Source: Talaromyces rugulosus
Lineage: Eukaryota > Ascomycota > Eurotiomycetes > Eurotiales > Trichocomaceae
Assembly (NCBI RefSeq): GCF_013368755.1
Contig: NC_049561.1
Coordinates: 1 to 64,000 of the forward strand
DNA length: 64,000 bases
Direction: 5' to 3'
The notes under the pieces were generated by a model. It was not told the DNA's origin. It saw only the letters and a list, made by a program, of their open reading frames with translations, and searched no databases. The position numbers and the translations under genes are program-made. This document shows, piece by piece, positions 35,303-49,800 of the stretch. Position 1 is the first letter of the stretch. Each line of letters begins with the position of its first letter.

Positions 35303-38300
35303 GATATCTATGTGCTGTATCTGCTGCCACTATTCCTCCTGGCTGTGCTGTGCTTTGTCCATGAACCATAATATGCTGGATGCTGGGGGCGTGCTAAATG
35401 GATCAGCATCTGGGTCAGACAGCGGCTGGTATGATACAAACCCTAACTATGTATGCCAATCTTGACTATTACTATGATATCGTTCTTATATGGACGCCAT
35501 AGCGCCAAACAACTCATGGCTCTCCTAGGTGTATATACCACCGGCTGTATATAGATCATATCTGGCCTGATAATTGGCAGCATTAGCCAACAATTGCATC
35601 TTATCTATAGCCTTAGGGTCATCTCCATCATCTACCGCAAATCGATATTTGTTGTATAAATATCACCGGCTGATAGCAATTGCAACCTCATGATATAATA
35701 TAATGTGCAATGATTGACCACATAATCCCATAGCACTCTTACGCTGCAATATATGTCATAATTGTTTGGAATTCCATTTCGCTTAGTATAGGTGGGTAGT
35801 CTAAATATAGCTGGACACCTAGTCTCATTGATATATATTTCTACTGACCATCCATTTGAATAGCTGCACCAACCATAAATACTATACTAATAACTCATCT
35901 ACCTCGCGTGATAAATATTGATAGATGATCTTAATATTACCGCTCAATTAGTAACCCTTATAATACTATACAATCAATACCACTATGCCATCCTTAATAA
36001 ATATATTATAGATCCCATCTATAGAACTATTCTCGTGCTGGATACTTAATAACTCAGAGACCCATACTAATTAATCCTATATAAACTAGATAGCTACTAA
36101 TAACTTCTCTAAAAATACAGTGATCCAGTTCTAATACACTATCCATCACATTAGATAAAACCCTTACCCGTTAACCTAGATAAATCAACACCATATAGCT
36201 AGGTCCTGACAGATTTGATACTACATCCAATACTTTCTATCCACAGACCATTACGTTCGGATATTCTATAAAAAACTCTATTATATCTAGTTATTGCTGG
36301 GGTCGTCATATAAATAGTCCTATAGAATAGCTGGCACAGTATTAGATAGGCATCCTAATATATTGTTGATCAATATCCGCTGCGCATCCTGGACCACTGT
36401 GTGTACCATACCACAAAACTCATTCATGGTAAACTGCTGGTCCTTATAATATAACTTGTCTCCATTCTGCCACTATACATAGCCAGCGCTGGTCATGTTA
36501 TAATAGATCTTCAACCTATATATACGCAAATCCAACATCTATTACATAAGGCCTTGCGATCTGCGCACTATGAACTAATCTATCATCTAGGTTATCTACT
36601 ACAAATATCCTTTGCAGCCTAGTAAACTAGGTAGCAACAATCTACTATATACACTGTCCTAATCCATATAGTCCATAGAACTAAGCAACTCGGCTGTATC
36701 TTCCTCCTTAGACTTATCACTTAATTCAACAGCTTTCTTCATTATTATGAATCACGCAACCTTAATTATTTACAATAAAATAGACGGGTAATCCTCAGGT
36801 ATATAGAAACCACCCTCACAAACCTCTAATATGGCTATAGTATATACTAATACGCTGTTATACTCCTATTAGGTAATACGCTGGTTCAATAATTCAATAT
36901 AAAAATCTAAACACGTCTGCTCCATAGGGCTTAATAATGATATAGTGATGTTGCTAGCTTTCTCTTCATTCTCCGAGGAGCGCTCAATATCAAATATGGC
37001 ATCTATATTAACTGTTCTCTCCATAGCCGTCTCCTCTATCGTCTTCTCTATCCCGTCATTCCTATCATTGAAAAAATCGGGTTTGTTGCTGTCCACAGAC
37101 AATAAATCAATTGATATAGTGTCTCTCTTCTCTTTCTCCTTCTCTTCTTTTTTCTCTTTTTTCTCCTCCTTCTCCTCCTCCTCCTCTTCCTCCTCTTCCT
37201 CTATCTATGGTGCCCACGTGGCCTCAGATCGCGTGATCACCTTACCTTTGCTTACCTAGCAGGTAGATAGAATCCGCACCGCGTCGACTAACCGCTCCTA
37301 TGCCATGCGCTGTCGTCGTGTGAATCGATACAAAAGACTGGTCTACTCATGCGGCTGCTGTGTATATCAAAAAAATATCAATATCTCCTGCTATAGCCGC
37401 ACCTACTTTATAATTAACTCCTTATCCTAGTATATCTCTAATAGGGTGTATTGCGTTTGATGCTGCTTGGTCTAGATAGCTTCTAACCATATAAATATCC
37501 TAATCTAGTGAATCACGGACAACTAGCTGATCGTGGCTAACCGCACTATGGCTATCCAAATAGTATGGGCTTCTAGCTTAATAGATGGCTGGCTGTTAAT
37601 ATCTACAGGGGATAGGCTCACACTCTATATTAAATTGGGGATATCAAACTCCTTCAAATATTTCACCCACTCGGTTCACTGTAACCACAGATTGGCCTTA
37701 TTAACCTGGCCGGCCTGGATCTTCTGATCTACGGCCTTCTATATACTACGCCAATGCGCCTATATATTCTGGATTAACATCTCGCACGCATCATTGTCGG
37801 GGGCCATAGCTTTATCTGTCTCAGAAATAATCGTAAAATACTGCGAGTTGGCCTTGACGGGAAACAACTACTAATATTGAATAGAACGGTATGCCTGATC
37901 CTGCTTGTACTGAATCTGTTTCTACTCCATGTGGGTGGGCTGTCTGATCTTTTAGATCTAGGACTACTGATAATGCTTAATCTAATGCTGCTGTATAGTG
38001 GGCATGGTAATATATATGTATTGACACAAATAGGAACTCAATTGATATTAATATCTATTAACGGGCGCGATTAACTGTTGGATTACTATAGTCCAGATAA
38101 CTGGGATATTCAACTTAATTAGGTCATGCACGATATTAGGCTATATACAAACATTATTGGCCAATATAACGCACATAGTAGTAGATATATAACAGTGCAC
38201 GCGACGTAAATACATTTTAATCTAGCTAGGCCACACAGTATGGTAACACTCCCAGCATACTATAATAAGAAACTTCTCTAGTTGCTCGAAAAACGTGTTA

Positions 38301-38763
38301 TACATGATGATAATAATAAATTATCCTGATAAATGTGATAAATACTAATGCTATCTATAATAATAATAGTAATCTATAGTATGGACAATATATGATTATA
38401 TATAACTATATCCTAATATATCAGAACCCCTAACGATCCATCATGGTGTGTACGCGATATATCCTAGCCACTAACGCCCGTCGCACCCCAACCAAAACAA
38501 CCTGAAAAACCCGTCCTTTTCAATTAACCACAACAGCGGCACGATAACTTAAATATCACTTATTCTCTAATAACAAGCGATTTAATAGTATAAAAATAAC
38601 TAATCTAATTTTAAAGGCGATCAGGCGACAAAACCTGATTATAGTCTATAAAAGTTCGTGATTATAGTCTATAACACTAACCCTAGATTTAACTAGCAAA
38701 AATAACCCTAAAATAGAGTTTGTGATTGTAGTACAGTTCACTACACTCAGGTATTTTGGTTAG
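35303..38763 (-). pseudogene. TLH-I copy C, truncated by the Gypsy insertion
   Basis: Starts at the sequence equivalent to about 4150 of copy A, just upstream of the helicase Walker A region, and is colinear to the upstream ATG (38303-38305), flank and a single 47-bp repeat (38715-38761). The right end reads ttttggttag. RIP is heavier than in B: a conserved Trp-rich stretch near 37930 has become three stops. The Glu tract is partly changed to Lys codons (37120-37200). It keeps CAA where copy A has its first and fourth N-terminal stops. Confidence 0.9.
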
Positions 38764-41287
38764 AATAGTATAACTAACCACTGGAAATATATAAACAACT
38801 CATCCACTGGCCACGGCACGTATCAATGAATGATCTTCAGCCACCTACTGATACTGTACCCCTTGTGATATAACACTATAAACAATATCAACCCTTTCTT
38901 AATAAATTGATTGTGGATACCACCAAACTCGGTATTCTGATATTAGATACTCAATATCTCAAGTCCCCACCCAGGGCCACCACCTGTCCAATGCTTCAAT
39001 ACCAATATCTGTTCCTTACTCTGTCTAATGGCCTGCATCTACTACTATACCTACCTCTTTTACTATTACCTATCCAGCTGAATCTATTCCTGGCGTAACC
39101 AGGGGGTATTCTAAATCTGGTGATATAACTACCACTGGTTATCCAATACCCACCGATTATAGAGATCCCGGGCGTAATACTATCGAGGCTAGTCCTTGGC
39201 TGTGTTATCCTCTATAGTGTTCTATATAATGGGGAGTAACTACTTGGTCTCTTCCAGTGTTAATAATAACACCTCCTGCGTCAAATGCTCCTACGCCTAG
39301 TTGACCAATCTGTGCACTGTCTCCTGGAACTGATCTATAGTGAATTAGTAATACTGGTATGTGATCTGGTTGTCTTGCTACGCTACTAATCTGTTGGTAG
39401 TAGTGTTGTACTGGATTTTTAATCTATACATCCAGGTATCTAATATCCACTTTATTGGTGTGGCCTCCATGGTGGTTATGAACTGCATTACTATGGCCTG
39501 TAATAGGTTCGAATAATCCTTGGTCTTGGCTGTCTTTTCCTATGTCTGTTAGGCTACCAATATCTGCGTGATCTTGATTATCCTGGATAATTGGGGGGTG
39601 GACGTTAATATATTTTCCTATCCATCCTGCTCCTTGATACCTATGATAGCCAATCTACTAATGATGTCACTATGGTATTCATGTTCAGCTTGGCTATTTA
39701 ATTAATAATCTAATATGCTGATATACCACTGTAATATGGCCTGATCTATAGGACTTAATAGTTAATTAGTTAGGTCCTGTGTCTTCTTGATTAAGTCCTC
39801 ACTAGCTGTGGACTTATTATCTTTTTCTATAATAATCTTGATTATCTGCTCTATAGCTATCTGTTAGTCTGTTATTAACTAAAACTAGATAGTCTGTTAC
39901 TGCATGCTCTATGTAATATATTGAATTATATACTGTTATACGTCCTGGTACTTTGCTATGATGCTGGGGTCTATTCACGCCTGGAATGGGGTACTAGGCA
40001 TCTAATCCATCTGTTTCTAATACATTTTGTACTGACTGAATATATTTAACTGCGTTAATATGGTCCACTGGGCCACTATAATGATCTGGGCGAATTGTTC
40101 TCTGATCTTAGCTAATATTAGTTTCTTCTTAGGATCTGGCTAGTCTAACAACGCCTGTAATGTCCTCTAGTACTTATCTAATAAATATATAGCCTATTCT
40201 ATATATTCTATCTATAGGTTCATCTCATATAGCTTATAGGCCTGGATGTGTATCTTCTTAGCTTCTTTAATCTGCTACTTACACTGTATAATTATCTGCT
40301 TTATAGTCTGTTTAGCCGTATTCTACGGAAGCTGCTTGTTAGACTGTATAGGGACTGGATTATCAGCGGCATTGATGTTAATAGTAAACTATTAAGATTT
40401 AGATCTATAGCATATAAATTATTGACTGTAGATGACCTGCTATAGATGATTAGGTTTGGAGGTATAGATTGCATATTTATAAGGTTGACTGTGTATTTAG
40501 GAATTCTCCTATACATGTTAGATATGATAATGCTGCTAGATCTAGGTAACTGTCTTGACTACTAAATGGTATCTGGGATAATAATATTGGTATATAGGAT
40601 ATTAAGGATTATTTAATAACATAATACGTGTAATGGGCTTGCAGGGAATGGTAATATAAGTGGTCTGTTATATATATTTAGAATATTGGTTATAATACTT
40701 GCGGAATAATAATATATATCAGCTATAGTGCTTGGCTTAATGTATAGATTGATGTAAATGTTTGTCTAATTGACTATCTAATACCATCTAATGATATAAA
40801 TAACAAATCATAACCTGGTATTTGGGCTTGTATTGTAATATCTATACAATATTTGGTATTACTATGTTTCTATGAATGTATTGAATGATGGATGGTGGTC
40901 TCTCTGACCAGGATATGAAAATAACTCTAAAATCATGCTAAAATAACTTTAAACTTTTATCACTTTTCTATTTTAGATAATGGTTGTGGTTCTAATTAGG
41001 TATAACACTTCTATATCTTAATTACTTTAAAATATAATCCTAATAATTTTTAATAACTTATAACAATATAGCTAATCAGTTAAATATGCTTAAATTGATA
41101 CTGTATATTAATAGTAATGTCACATATCCCTAATCCAAATTTAAGCCTCTACCTTAATATAAATGTGGGTGTAGGGAGTCGGTTAAATTAAAAAAACCAA
41201 TCAACTCTCTTTTACCTAGTATAATGCTAATGTTTGTTAACAAAATAAAATTAACAGACTAGTCGGTTGCTTTTCTATTGATGATAG
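38764..41287 (-). pseudogene. TLH-II copy 3, truncated
   Basis: Begins mid-gene at aatagtataactaacc (equivalent to 21665 in copy 1), right after the TLH-I C end, and runs through the N-terminal region to the constant end ttgatgatag at 41287. It contains the uninserted hAT target near 39531. No long open frame; strongly AT-shifted by transitions. Confidence 0.88.
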
Positions 41288-44200
41288 ATGGCCGCCCTGG
41301 TGCCTGGTACTGATTGTATGCCGTCTTGCCGGCTATATACCCTTTATGCTGGTTGTATGAATCTAAATACCTGTCTAATACTATCTATTGGTATCCTGAT
41401 TCCTGGAAATATCGCTGTATCGCCTTTTTGTTTTTCTGTTATCCACGCTCTTACTGTCTTTATCTGCGTTTTTAGGTCGTCCGCGGTATAATGATCATTG
41501 TTTTACTGTCCTGTCTATTCTGTCTGGCACACCTATTTTCCTGGTTGTAATCCTATAATATGCTTGGTATATTAATGTGGATCATATATTGTATGGCTGG
41601 GATGTTAATATCTACCTCTAATGTGTTTATTATTATGATTATGATCCTACTGACTATCTTATTGAATGCCTGTAATGTCTGTCACTTGGCTACTTCAGCT
41701 ATTTGTCTATGGTATGCTAATATCCCTAATATCGCCGCTAATATATTGATATCCCCTGTTAATTCATAGTAAATGATCACTTTCCTCTTCTGGGGATACT
41801 ATTAGGCTTTCTGCTGTTGAATAAATGTTATCTATGCCATTTCATCTGGCTCTATTGGCTTTACACGGTATGTAATATTTGTCTGCGTTATGTGTAGGCT
41901 ATAGTACTGTTGTACTACTGTAGGCGTCAACTGTAATATTTGTAATAACTGGGTCTTGTCGATCGTCGGTAACATCGCTGTTAATATGACTATGGGGGTG
42001 TCTATGGTTATTAACTGGAATAACTTCTGTATCTTAGGTTGAAAATCCGTCTGGCTGTCTAATATTGTGTGGCATTTGTTGATTATAATCTGGTTTAATT
42101 GGTTCTGGTTCTGCAATCGACTTAAATATGATTGAAATCCTTTGCTGATGGTTGATTTGGGCGTTATCAATATAATGTATGCGGTCTTGGGTGGTCAATA
42201 GGAATTCTATGGTATACATGATATCCTGGCCTGCTTGTACTTCTGTTGTATGTTCTGCCGCAATGACACTGTGGGTACCATTATAATTGACGTGCTGGCC
42301 TGTTTCTACATTGCTGGTATTATAAATATTATATTTTTGCTCCCACTGGTGTCTATCATTGTTAATGTCTATGGTGTATCGCCTATAATGGCCTTGATAG
42401 TGGCTGCCTGCATGTCCTGAAACTGTGCTGTAGGTTTTTTAATATAGGTTAATAATAGCTGAATAGCTATCTGCTGCATTGCCTGCTAATAGGCTATTTG
42501 CTGTGTCTGGTTCTGTTTAGTGATCTGTCGTCTACGCTTTTCCCTAGCTCCCTGTGTTGATAGGAATCTTAAAAACTGGTGTTATTGCTTATTGGCTTAT
42601 TGGAATTGCTCCTGTATTGCTGTTAATATCCTAGCTGCTTGGTGTATCTTCTGAGCATATATCTTCTTGGTAATATGATTGCTATGCCTAGCCTGTATGT
42701 TAATTACCATGTTCTCTGCTGTCTACTAATATCTATCTTTATTCTTAGTAGCCTTTTCCTCGTCATTATCGACTTTAAATCTGGCTATGGGTCCTAAATA
42801 TTGCTGCGTGATCATAATTATGATCTACTGGTATATACTGATATTTAATCACTTTTCTATACCTATCTCACTCTTCTGCTGCATGGCCTGTTTTATGCAG
42901 TCTAATGTCTATGTCTAGCTATCTACCTCTTATAATAGCTATATAAACCTACTTTACTCAGGATATCTGTACATCATAGTCTCGATATACTGCTAGAATG
43001 ATATGATTAACTGCTGGAAATATATAAATAACTTGCCCACCAGCTGCAGCATGTATTAATAAATAATCTTTGGCTACCTACTAATACTGTACCTCTTGTG
43101 ATATAATACTATAAATAATATCAATCTTTTCTTAATGAATTGATTGTGGATGTTGCTAAACTTGATATTCTGATATTAGATACTTAATATCTTGGGTCCC
43201 TATCTGGGGCTACTGTCTGTCTAATGTTTTAATATCAATATCTGTTCCTTACTCTGTTTAATGGTCTGTATCTATTACTGTATCTGCCTCTTTTGCTATT
43301 ACCTGTCTGGCTGAATCTATTCTTGGCGTAACTGGGGGGTGTTCTAAATCTGGTGATATAATTATTACTGGTCATCTAATACCTACTAATTATGGGGATC
43401 CTAGGTGTAATACTATCGGGGCTGGTCCTTAGCCGCGTTATTCTCTATAGTGTCCCATGTAATAGGGGATAACTACTCAGCCTCTTCTGATGTCAACAAT
43501 AATACTTTCTGCGTTAAATGCTCCTATGCCTGGTTGATCAACCCATGCACTGTTTCCTAGAACTAATCTATGGTGAATTGGTAATGCTGGTATGTGATCT
43601 GGTTGTCCTGCCATACCACTAACCTGTTAGTGGTGGTGTTGTACCAGATCTTTAATCCATATGTCTAGGCATCTAATATCTACTTCATTGGTGTGGCCTC
43701 TATGGTGGTTATAAACTATATCACTATAGCCCACAATAGATTCAAACAATCCTCAGTCTTGGCTGTCTTTTTCTATGCCTGCTGGGCCACCAACATCCAC
43801 ACAATCTTGATTATCCTGGATAATTAGAGGATAGACGTTAATGCACTCTTCTACCTACCCTATTCTTTGATACCCATAACAGCCAATCTACTGATAATGC
43901 CACTATGGTATTTATATTTAGCTTGGCTATCTAATTAATAATTTAATATATTAATATACTACTGTAATATAGCCTGATCTATGGGACTTAATAATTGATT
44001 AGCTGGGTCCTATGTCTTCTTAATTAAGTCCTTGCTAGCTGTGGACTTATCGTCTTTCTTTATAATAGCTTTGATTATCTGCTCTATAGCTATTTATTAG
44101 TCTGTTGTTAATTAAAATTAGATAGTCTACTGCTATATGCTCTATATAATATATCAAATCATATGCTATTATATATTCTAATACTTTGCTATGGTGCTGG

Positions 44201-44881
44201 AGTCTATTTATATCTAGAACAGGGCGCTAGATATCTAATCTATCTATTTTTAGTACATCTTATACTGACTAAACATATTTAACTGTGTTAATGTGGTCTG
44301 TTGGGCTACTATAATGATTTGGGTAAATTACTTTCTGATCTTAGCTAATACTGGTTCCTTCTCAGGATCTAGCTGGTCTAATAATGTCTGTAATATCCCC
44401 CAGTGCTCGTCCAATAAATATATGGCCTATTCTATACGTTCTATCTATAGGTTCATCTTGTGTGGTTTATAGGCCTGGATACATACCTTTTTAGCTTTTT
44501 TGATCTACTACTTGCGCTGTATAATTATCTACTTCATAGTCTGCTTAGCTGTATCCTACAAGAGCCACTCACTAGACTGCATAGGGACTGGGTTGTTAAT
44601 GGCGTCAATGTTAACAGTAAATTGCTGGGACCTGGGTCTATGACACATGAATTGCTGGCTGTAGATGATCTGCTATGGACGATCAGGTTTGGAGGTATAG
44701 ATTGCACACTTACAGGATTGATTATGTACTTAGGAATTCTTCTATATATATTAGATACGACAATACTACTGGATCTAGATAACCGTCTTGACCACCAAAT
44801 GGTATCTAGGATAATTATATTGGTATATGGGATATTAGGGATCATCTAATAACATAATGCATGCAATGGGCTTGTGGGGAA
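41288..44881 (-). pseudogene. TLH-II copy 4, distal part (nearly full helicase)
   Basis: Starts at atggccgccctggtgcc (equivalent to 16134 in copy 1) and is colinear with copy 1 without either hAT, which confirms both insertions. The minus strand at 41832-42170 reads a degraded helicase block, INKCHTILDSQ for the DECH motif (DE to NK, both G-to-A) followed by ILTAMLP. Near 42655-42695 the frame reads QARHSNHITKKIYAQK, keeping the H-x8-Y spacing. A LINE interrupts it at 44881. Confidence 0.88.
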
Positions 44882-44920
44882 ACCCGCCGGGAAAATCAAA
44901 AATCAACCTTTTGAAATTCA

Positions 44921-46852
44921 ATGCTACTGGAAGGCATCCAGGGCTTCGCTATGGCCCCTGGACTCCCCAATATCGACAACCACCCCCTAGACCCAGGGGG
45001 GCAGGCGCTAGGTCTGGTGAACCCCGTAGGGGCCTATATAGGCACCCCAGCGGGGACAGCACCACCAGCACCCCCCGAGGCAAGTGCAACAGTCCCTCAG
45101 AGCGAGGGCTTCTTGCCTAGCCTGGAAATCAACCCTAGGGAGTTGTTTCCCCCCCTAAGCAGCGTGCCAGGCTCCCAGGAAGCACCTAAAACTCTAGGGA
45201 AGAGACTACAGGAACACAGCCCTAACAGGGCAGAAAGAGCCCCCATGAAGGCCCTAATCGGCCCAGCCTACAAGGACATGGAACAGGCCTTATTAGGCCA
45301 CTTTGCAAGCAGCAATAGCGCGCTGCACGCGGAGATGGCCGCTATGAAGGCCTATATAACCTTTCTGGTAGAGGCTATGGAGCAGCGCCTCACAGGCTAA
45401 TTGGGCGCTCTGGAGCGCCGTTTCTCAACTCTAGAAGCTCAACAGGTCTTCCTGAACGCCCCAAACCACCCCCTAAAGCCCCTATCGTCAGGGAGCGACC
45501 GCCAGGGCCCACGACAGCCTCTGTCATTCCAGGGGACGACGTTTGCAGAGGTTGCCCATGGCCCTTAAGCTAACCTAAATAGGGCCGCTAAGCCCATAGA
45601 GCCACGCAGAGCCTCACCCCCGATATCAAAACCACTCTTTGGGGTGAAGCCTGTAGCAGGCTCCTAGTGGGCCGATATAGCGGCTAGCAATGTCTAGGAG
45701 TGGCAAATCGTTACAAAAAAACGGGCTTACTCCCCGAACCAGCCCCTAAAAGTCTAAATGGACCTAGGGAGCCTGAAGCCTATTCGTGGAAGCAATAAGG
45801 GAGACCGCAGGCTTATATTTAGGCGTGAAAATGGCTGTATCGCCTCTAGAAAGTCTAAAGCTGATGTCATCTTGCAGCTTAACCGCTGCCTAGCCCAGAC
45901 AGGCTTCCCGAACTTCGCCAGGGTAATAGACGCCAATTACACCGAATCAGGGGCTATCTCAGCCCTATTGGACCAAGGAAGCACCGTAGGCTCGCTATTA
46001 CCAGCCTATAAGGACCTATTAGTGGCTGCCTGCCACCGGGTTGACCCTGTAGTCATCTTAGTGGAAGTAGACCAATAGTGGCACAAGATTAAGGTGCATG
46101 CGGTGCTGGTAGCCCGCTATAGTGTCTTAGGGCTAGGCCTAGCCAGGAAAGAAATTGAATTAGGGGGCATATGCACCCTAATGAGAAACTCTATCTGGAT
46201 TAAGCCGATAGCGGCTATCCAGACTAATAAGCAGCGTTTCTCTACTATTGTTATAACAGTAGAAGGCCTAGATGACGCCCGCAGGCTACTCGCCTGGGGC
46301 GTACGCTTCGGGGGCAACAGGCACCCTACCAGCCCCTATCACGAAGTGGGTAAAGACACCGTTTGCACCCGATACTGCGGCATTGGCCACCGAACTTATA
46401 GAGGCTGCGGCACCCGACCACCACTCTGCACTGTGTGTGCTGGTGCCTATGAAGCCTAAAAGCACACCTGTAACGTGCTAGACTGCAGGGCCTAAACAGG
46501 CTACCTATGCCTGCATGTATCCACTAAATGCGGCAATTGTGGGGGGAAGCACCAGGCTGATTCCCTGGGGTGCCCCAAGCTTCGGGAGGCCCGCCGGCGA
46601 CTCCATAAGCGCTTCCCTGGCGTAGAGGTCGTTATGCCCCCTCCCCCCCCTGAATGGACTGAATAGGAAGGCGTTGCTGAGGAGGCTTCTTCCTCAACCA
46701 CTACCCAGGACGCCCCCCAAGCCCCAAAGCTTAGGGAGGTCGATGACGCTATGGAAGATGCCCCAGGGACATCACCCCTACCGTACTCATCCCCGTGTCC
46801 AACACCAACGCCTGGAGCTGCAGCCCCTATTAATGTTGATTATTCAACATAA
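44921..46852 (+). pseudogene. LINE ORF1 (gag-like, CCHC knuckles) with nonsense codons
   Basis: A single frame of 644 codons from ATG 44921 to TAA 46850-46852. It is interrupted only by TAA/TAG codons (for example after EQRLTG at 45400, after VEVDQ at 46078 and after GAYEA at 46459) and has no frameshift. The N-terminal part is Pro/Gly-rich; the C-terminal part has Cys-rich knuckles (CTRYCGIGHRTYRGC, CTVC, CGNCGGKHQADSLGC) near 46370-46580, as expected of an RNA-binding retrotransposon gag protein. The stops are as expected of CAR-to-TAR or TGG-to-TAG change. Confidence 0.85.
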
Positions 46853-49800
46853 TTGCGGCCGTACCTACCCCGCAACCTTAGGGGCTCTAGAAGCGGGGAT
46901 AGAGCGGCAAATAGGCATTATATGCCTGCAAGAGCCTTATATTGCTTATGACTTCTCCCACCCAGGCTATCTGCTGTACTGGCCAGGGGGGGAGAAGCGG
47001 GATCAACGGGTGCTTATGGCCATCCGTAAAGACCTTATAGGGGCGGTTAGGGTCGAGAACCGCACTGATTTAGTAGACCACCCCTATTTACAGGCCCTGG
47101 ACATATGGGAAGCACCAATAATTAGCGGGCATGCCCCCCGACGCACTAGAATAGTCAACTGCTATGATGTGTGGATTGGGGCCAGTTACCGGTGGCAAGG
47201 GGCCTTCCCTAGACGACGCCAGGCCATCGAGGACGCAGACTAGGACCTGCTTATAGTAAGTAGGTGCCTATTAGTAGGTAATTTCAACGCCCATAGCCCT
47301 TCGTGGAACCCACTGGCCAAGGACCAGGTTAACGCTGAGCCCTTGGAACAGCTTATAAAGCGGCACTCACTATATATTAATAACCCACTGGGGGAGGCCA
47401 CACACTATAAGAAGACCAAGGGGGTGTTAATTATTGATTTAGCGTTATCCTCGCTAACCCTAGAGCCTCTGCAAGCCTGGGAGATGGATAAGGATAAGCC
47501 TACAACATCTAACTATAAGCTTATCGTCCTAGCCTGGGAAGCCCTAGAACCCCCCTCAGGAGGAATCTCCGGGGAGATTACTAGGTGGTAAATAGAAGCT
47601 CTATAGGTAAACAAGAAAGCCCTAAAGCTGGCTATAGCAGCTTGGGCCTCAGAGGCTATAGGCCACCCCCCTTTTAGTAATCAATACACCAAGGAAGACC
47701 TTGCTAGAGAGGCTAATTAGGTGTAGGACACCCTAACCAGTATACTTAATAGACATACCAAAGCAGTACGGCTTTATACACGCTCTAAGCGGTGGTAGAA
47801 GCCAGAACTACAGCAAGCCTAGAGCTTATAGACTGCAGCCCACAAGCGGTGGCAGGCCCATACCTATACCAACACCGAATTCAAAGCTACAAGAACCGCT
47901 TATTACCATGAAATAAAAGCGGCTAAAAAGACCTGCTAGGAGGCCTTCCTTACTGAGGGAGGCCCTGGGGAGAAGGAAGAGTAGAAAAAAGGTTCTAACC
48001 CCACTAGGAACCCTTTTTCCAAAGGCCCTAGGGATGACCTGGAAAAGCCTTCTCCAAGAGATCCTAATAGGTGTTGAATAGTCTTACAGTATACTAAGCC
48101 ACGGACTAATCCTACCACCCCAGTACTCTAAGGCCCAGATCTAGAGGCTTCCCCTGCCACTACCATAGCCGATAAAGAAGTTCTAATTAGGGAAACGGCA
48201 TTTCCTAACGCCTTCTATAGCTCCTCTCCTGGGGAGCTACTAGGTGGACAGGCCCACATATTTATAACACCAGAGCGGATATATTAGGTCTTATTCAGCT
48301 AAAGCATTAAGAAAGCTCTAGGGGCCAACAGGCTCAATTTTAAAGTATATTGGCTACTCTGGGCACTAGACTTATCCCGAATTATAGAGATAGCTAGACA
48401 GTGTTTTCGGCTTGGGGTGCACCTAGGGGCCTAGAAGACTACTAAAGGCATCCTACTTTGGAAGCCAGGGAAGCCCGATTACATCTAGGTGAAGGCCTAG
48501 AGGGTGATAAGCTTGCTTAGCTGCCTGGGCAAGGTTGTTGAGAAGCTGGCTGTAGGCCTTATAGCAGACTGGTATGAGGCCCAGGGGGCTTTATACCCTG
48601 GACAAATAGGATGCAGGCGGGGCCGTGGGGCTATTGACGCGGTGGTCTGCCTCGTGCAAACAGTGCACGAGGGATGGACTCAAAAGCTTTTCACAGGCAC
48701 TATCTTTATTGATGTTATGGGGGCCTTCGACCATGTTGACCCCTATAAGCTTAGTAAGGCTATGGAAGCTGCAGGCCTAAATAATGACCTTATAAGGTGG
48801 ACCTTATCCTTCCTTACAAATAGAAGGGTCAGCCTCGTAATTAACGGTTATAAAGCCCCTGAACAGCCTATTGACTCAAGGCTGCCCCAGGGCTCACCGG
48901 TCTCCCCAATCCTCTTTCTTATCTATATCCGGGGTGTGTTTCAGGCTATGGAACAGCAGGTGCCAGGAATCAAGGCCCTGTCCTATGCCGATGACATAGG
49001 CCTGGTAGCCCAGGGAAGCTCGGTCTCTGAGATCTGTAGGCAGCTAGAAGCAGCGGCAAAAGCTGCTATTAAGTAGGGACTGGCAAATAGCGTCAAATTC
49101 GACCCTAAAAAGACAGAGGCCATCCTATTCTCTAGGGCCACCAGCAGGGAACATAAAAATCAGGTCCAGGAAGCTAGGGTGCAGGTAGAAGACGCTTTAG
49201 TGGCATTCTCCCCAACAGCCATCCGGTGGTTAGGGGTCTTACTAGATCCAAAGCTTACCCTCAAAGCCCACTATAAGTACCGCCTGCAAAAAGGTCAAAA
49301 TACTGAAAGACGAGTGCGGGCACTGTGCAAGGCCCAGGGGCTCCCCCCAGGCCTGGCATGGCGAATCCAAAAGGCCACCGCGCAGTCAGTGGCGCTTTAT
49401 GGGGCCGAGCTTTGGTGGCATGGGCAAAAGAACTGCCTAGAAGGACTGCAGGGCCTAATTAATAACCAGGCCCGGGCAGTCACAGGCATGCTGAAGTCCA
49501 CCCCGTTAGGACCACTTATAAGGGAGGCAGCTCTGGAACCAGCAGAGGCCCTATTAGATAGTAAACAGCGGCGGTATGCCCTGAGACTCCTAGGACTTCC
49601 CCAGGGGCATCCAGCAGCAGAAATACTCCCTATAACGCTTAGGGAGGGAGACGCCCATGCACAGCCTGGAGAGCAGCCACTAGAAGACCGAGCTTGGGCA
49701 ACACCAACCCGCCGAGGCCCCTGGAAGCTGGGCATGGGCCTGGCCCGCAGGCTACGAGAGGCCTTGACCGCCGACCCCTCCCAGGGCTTTGAGCGTACAA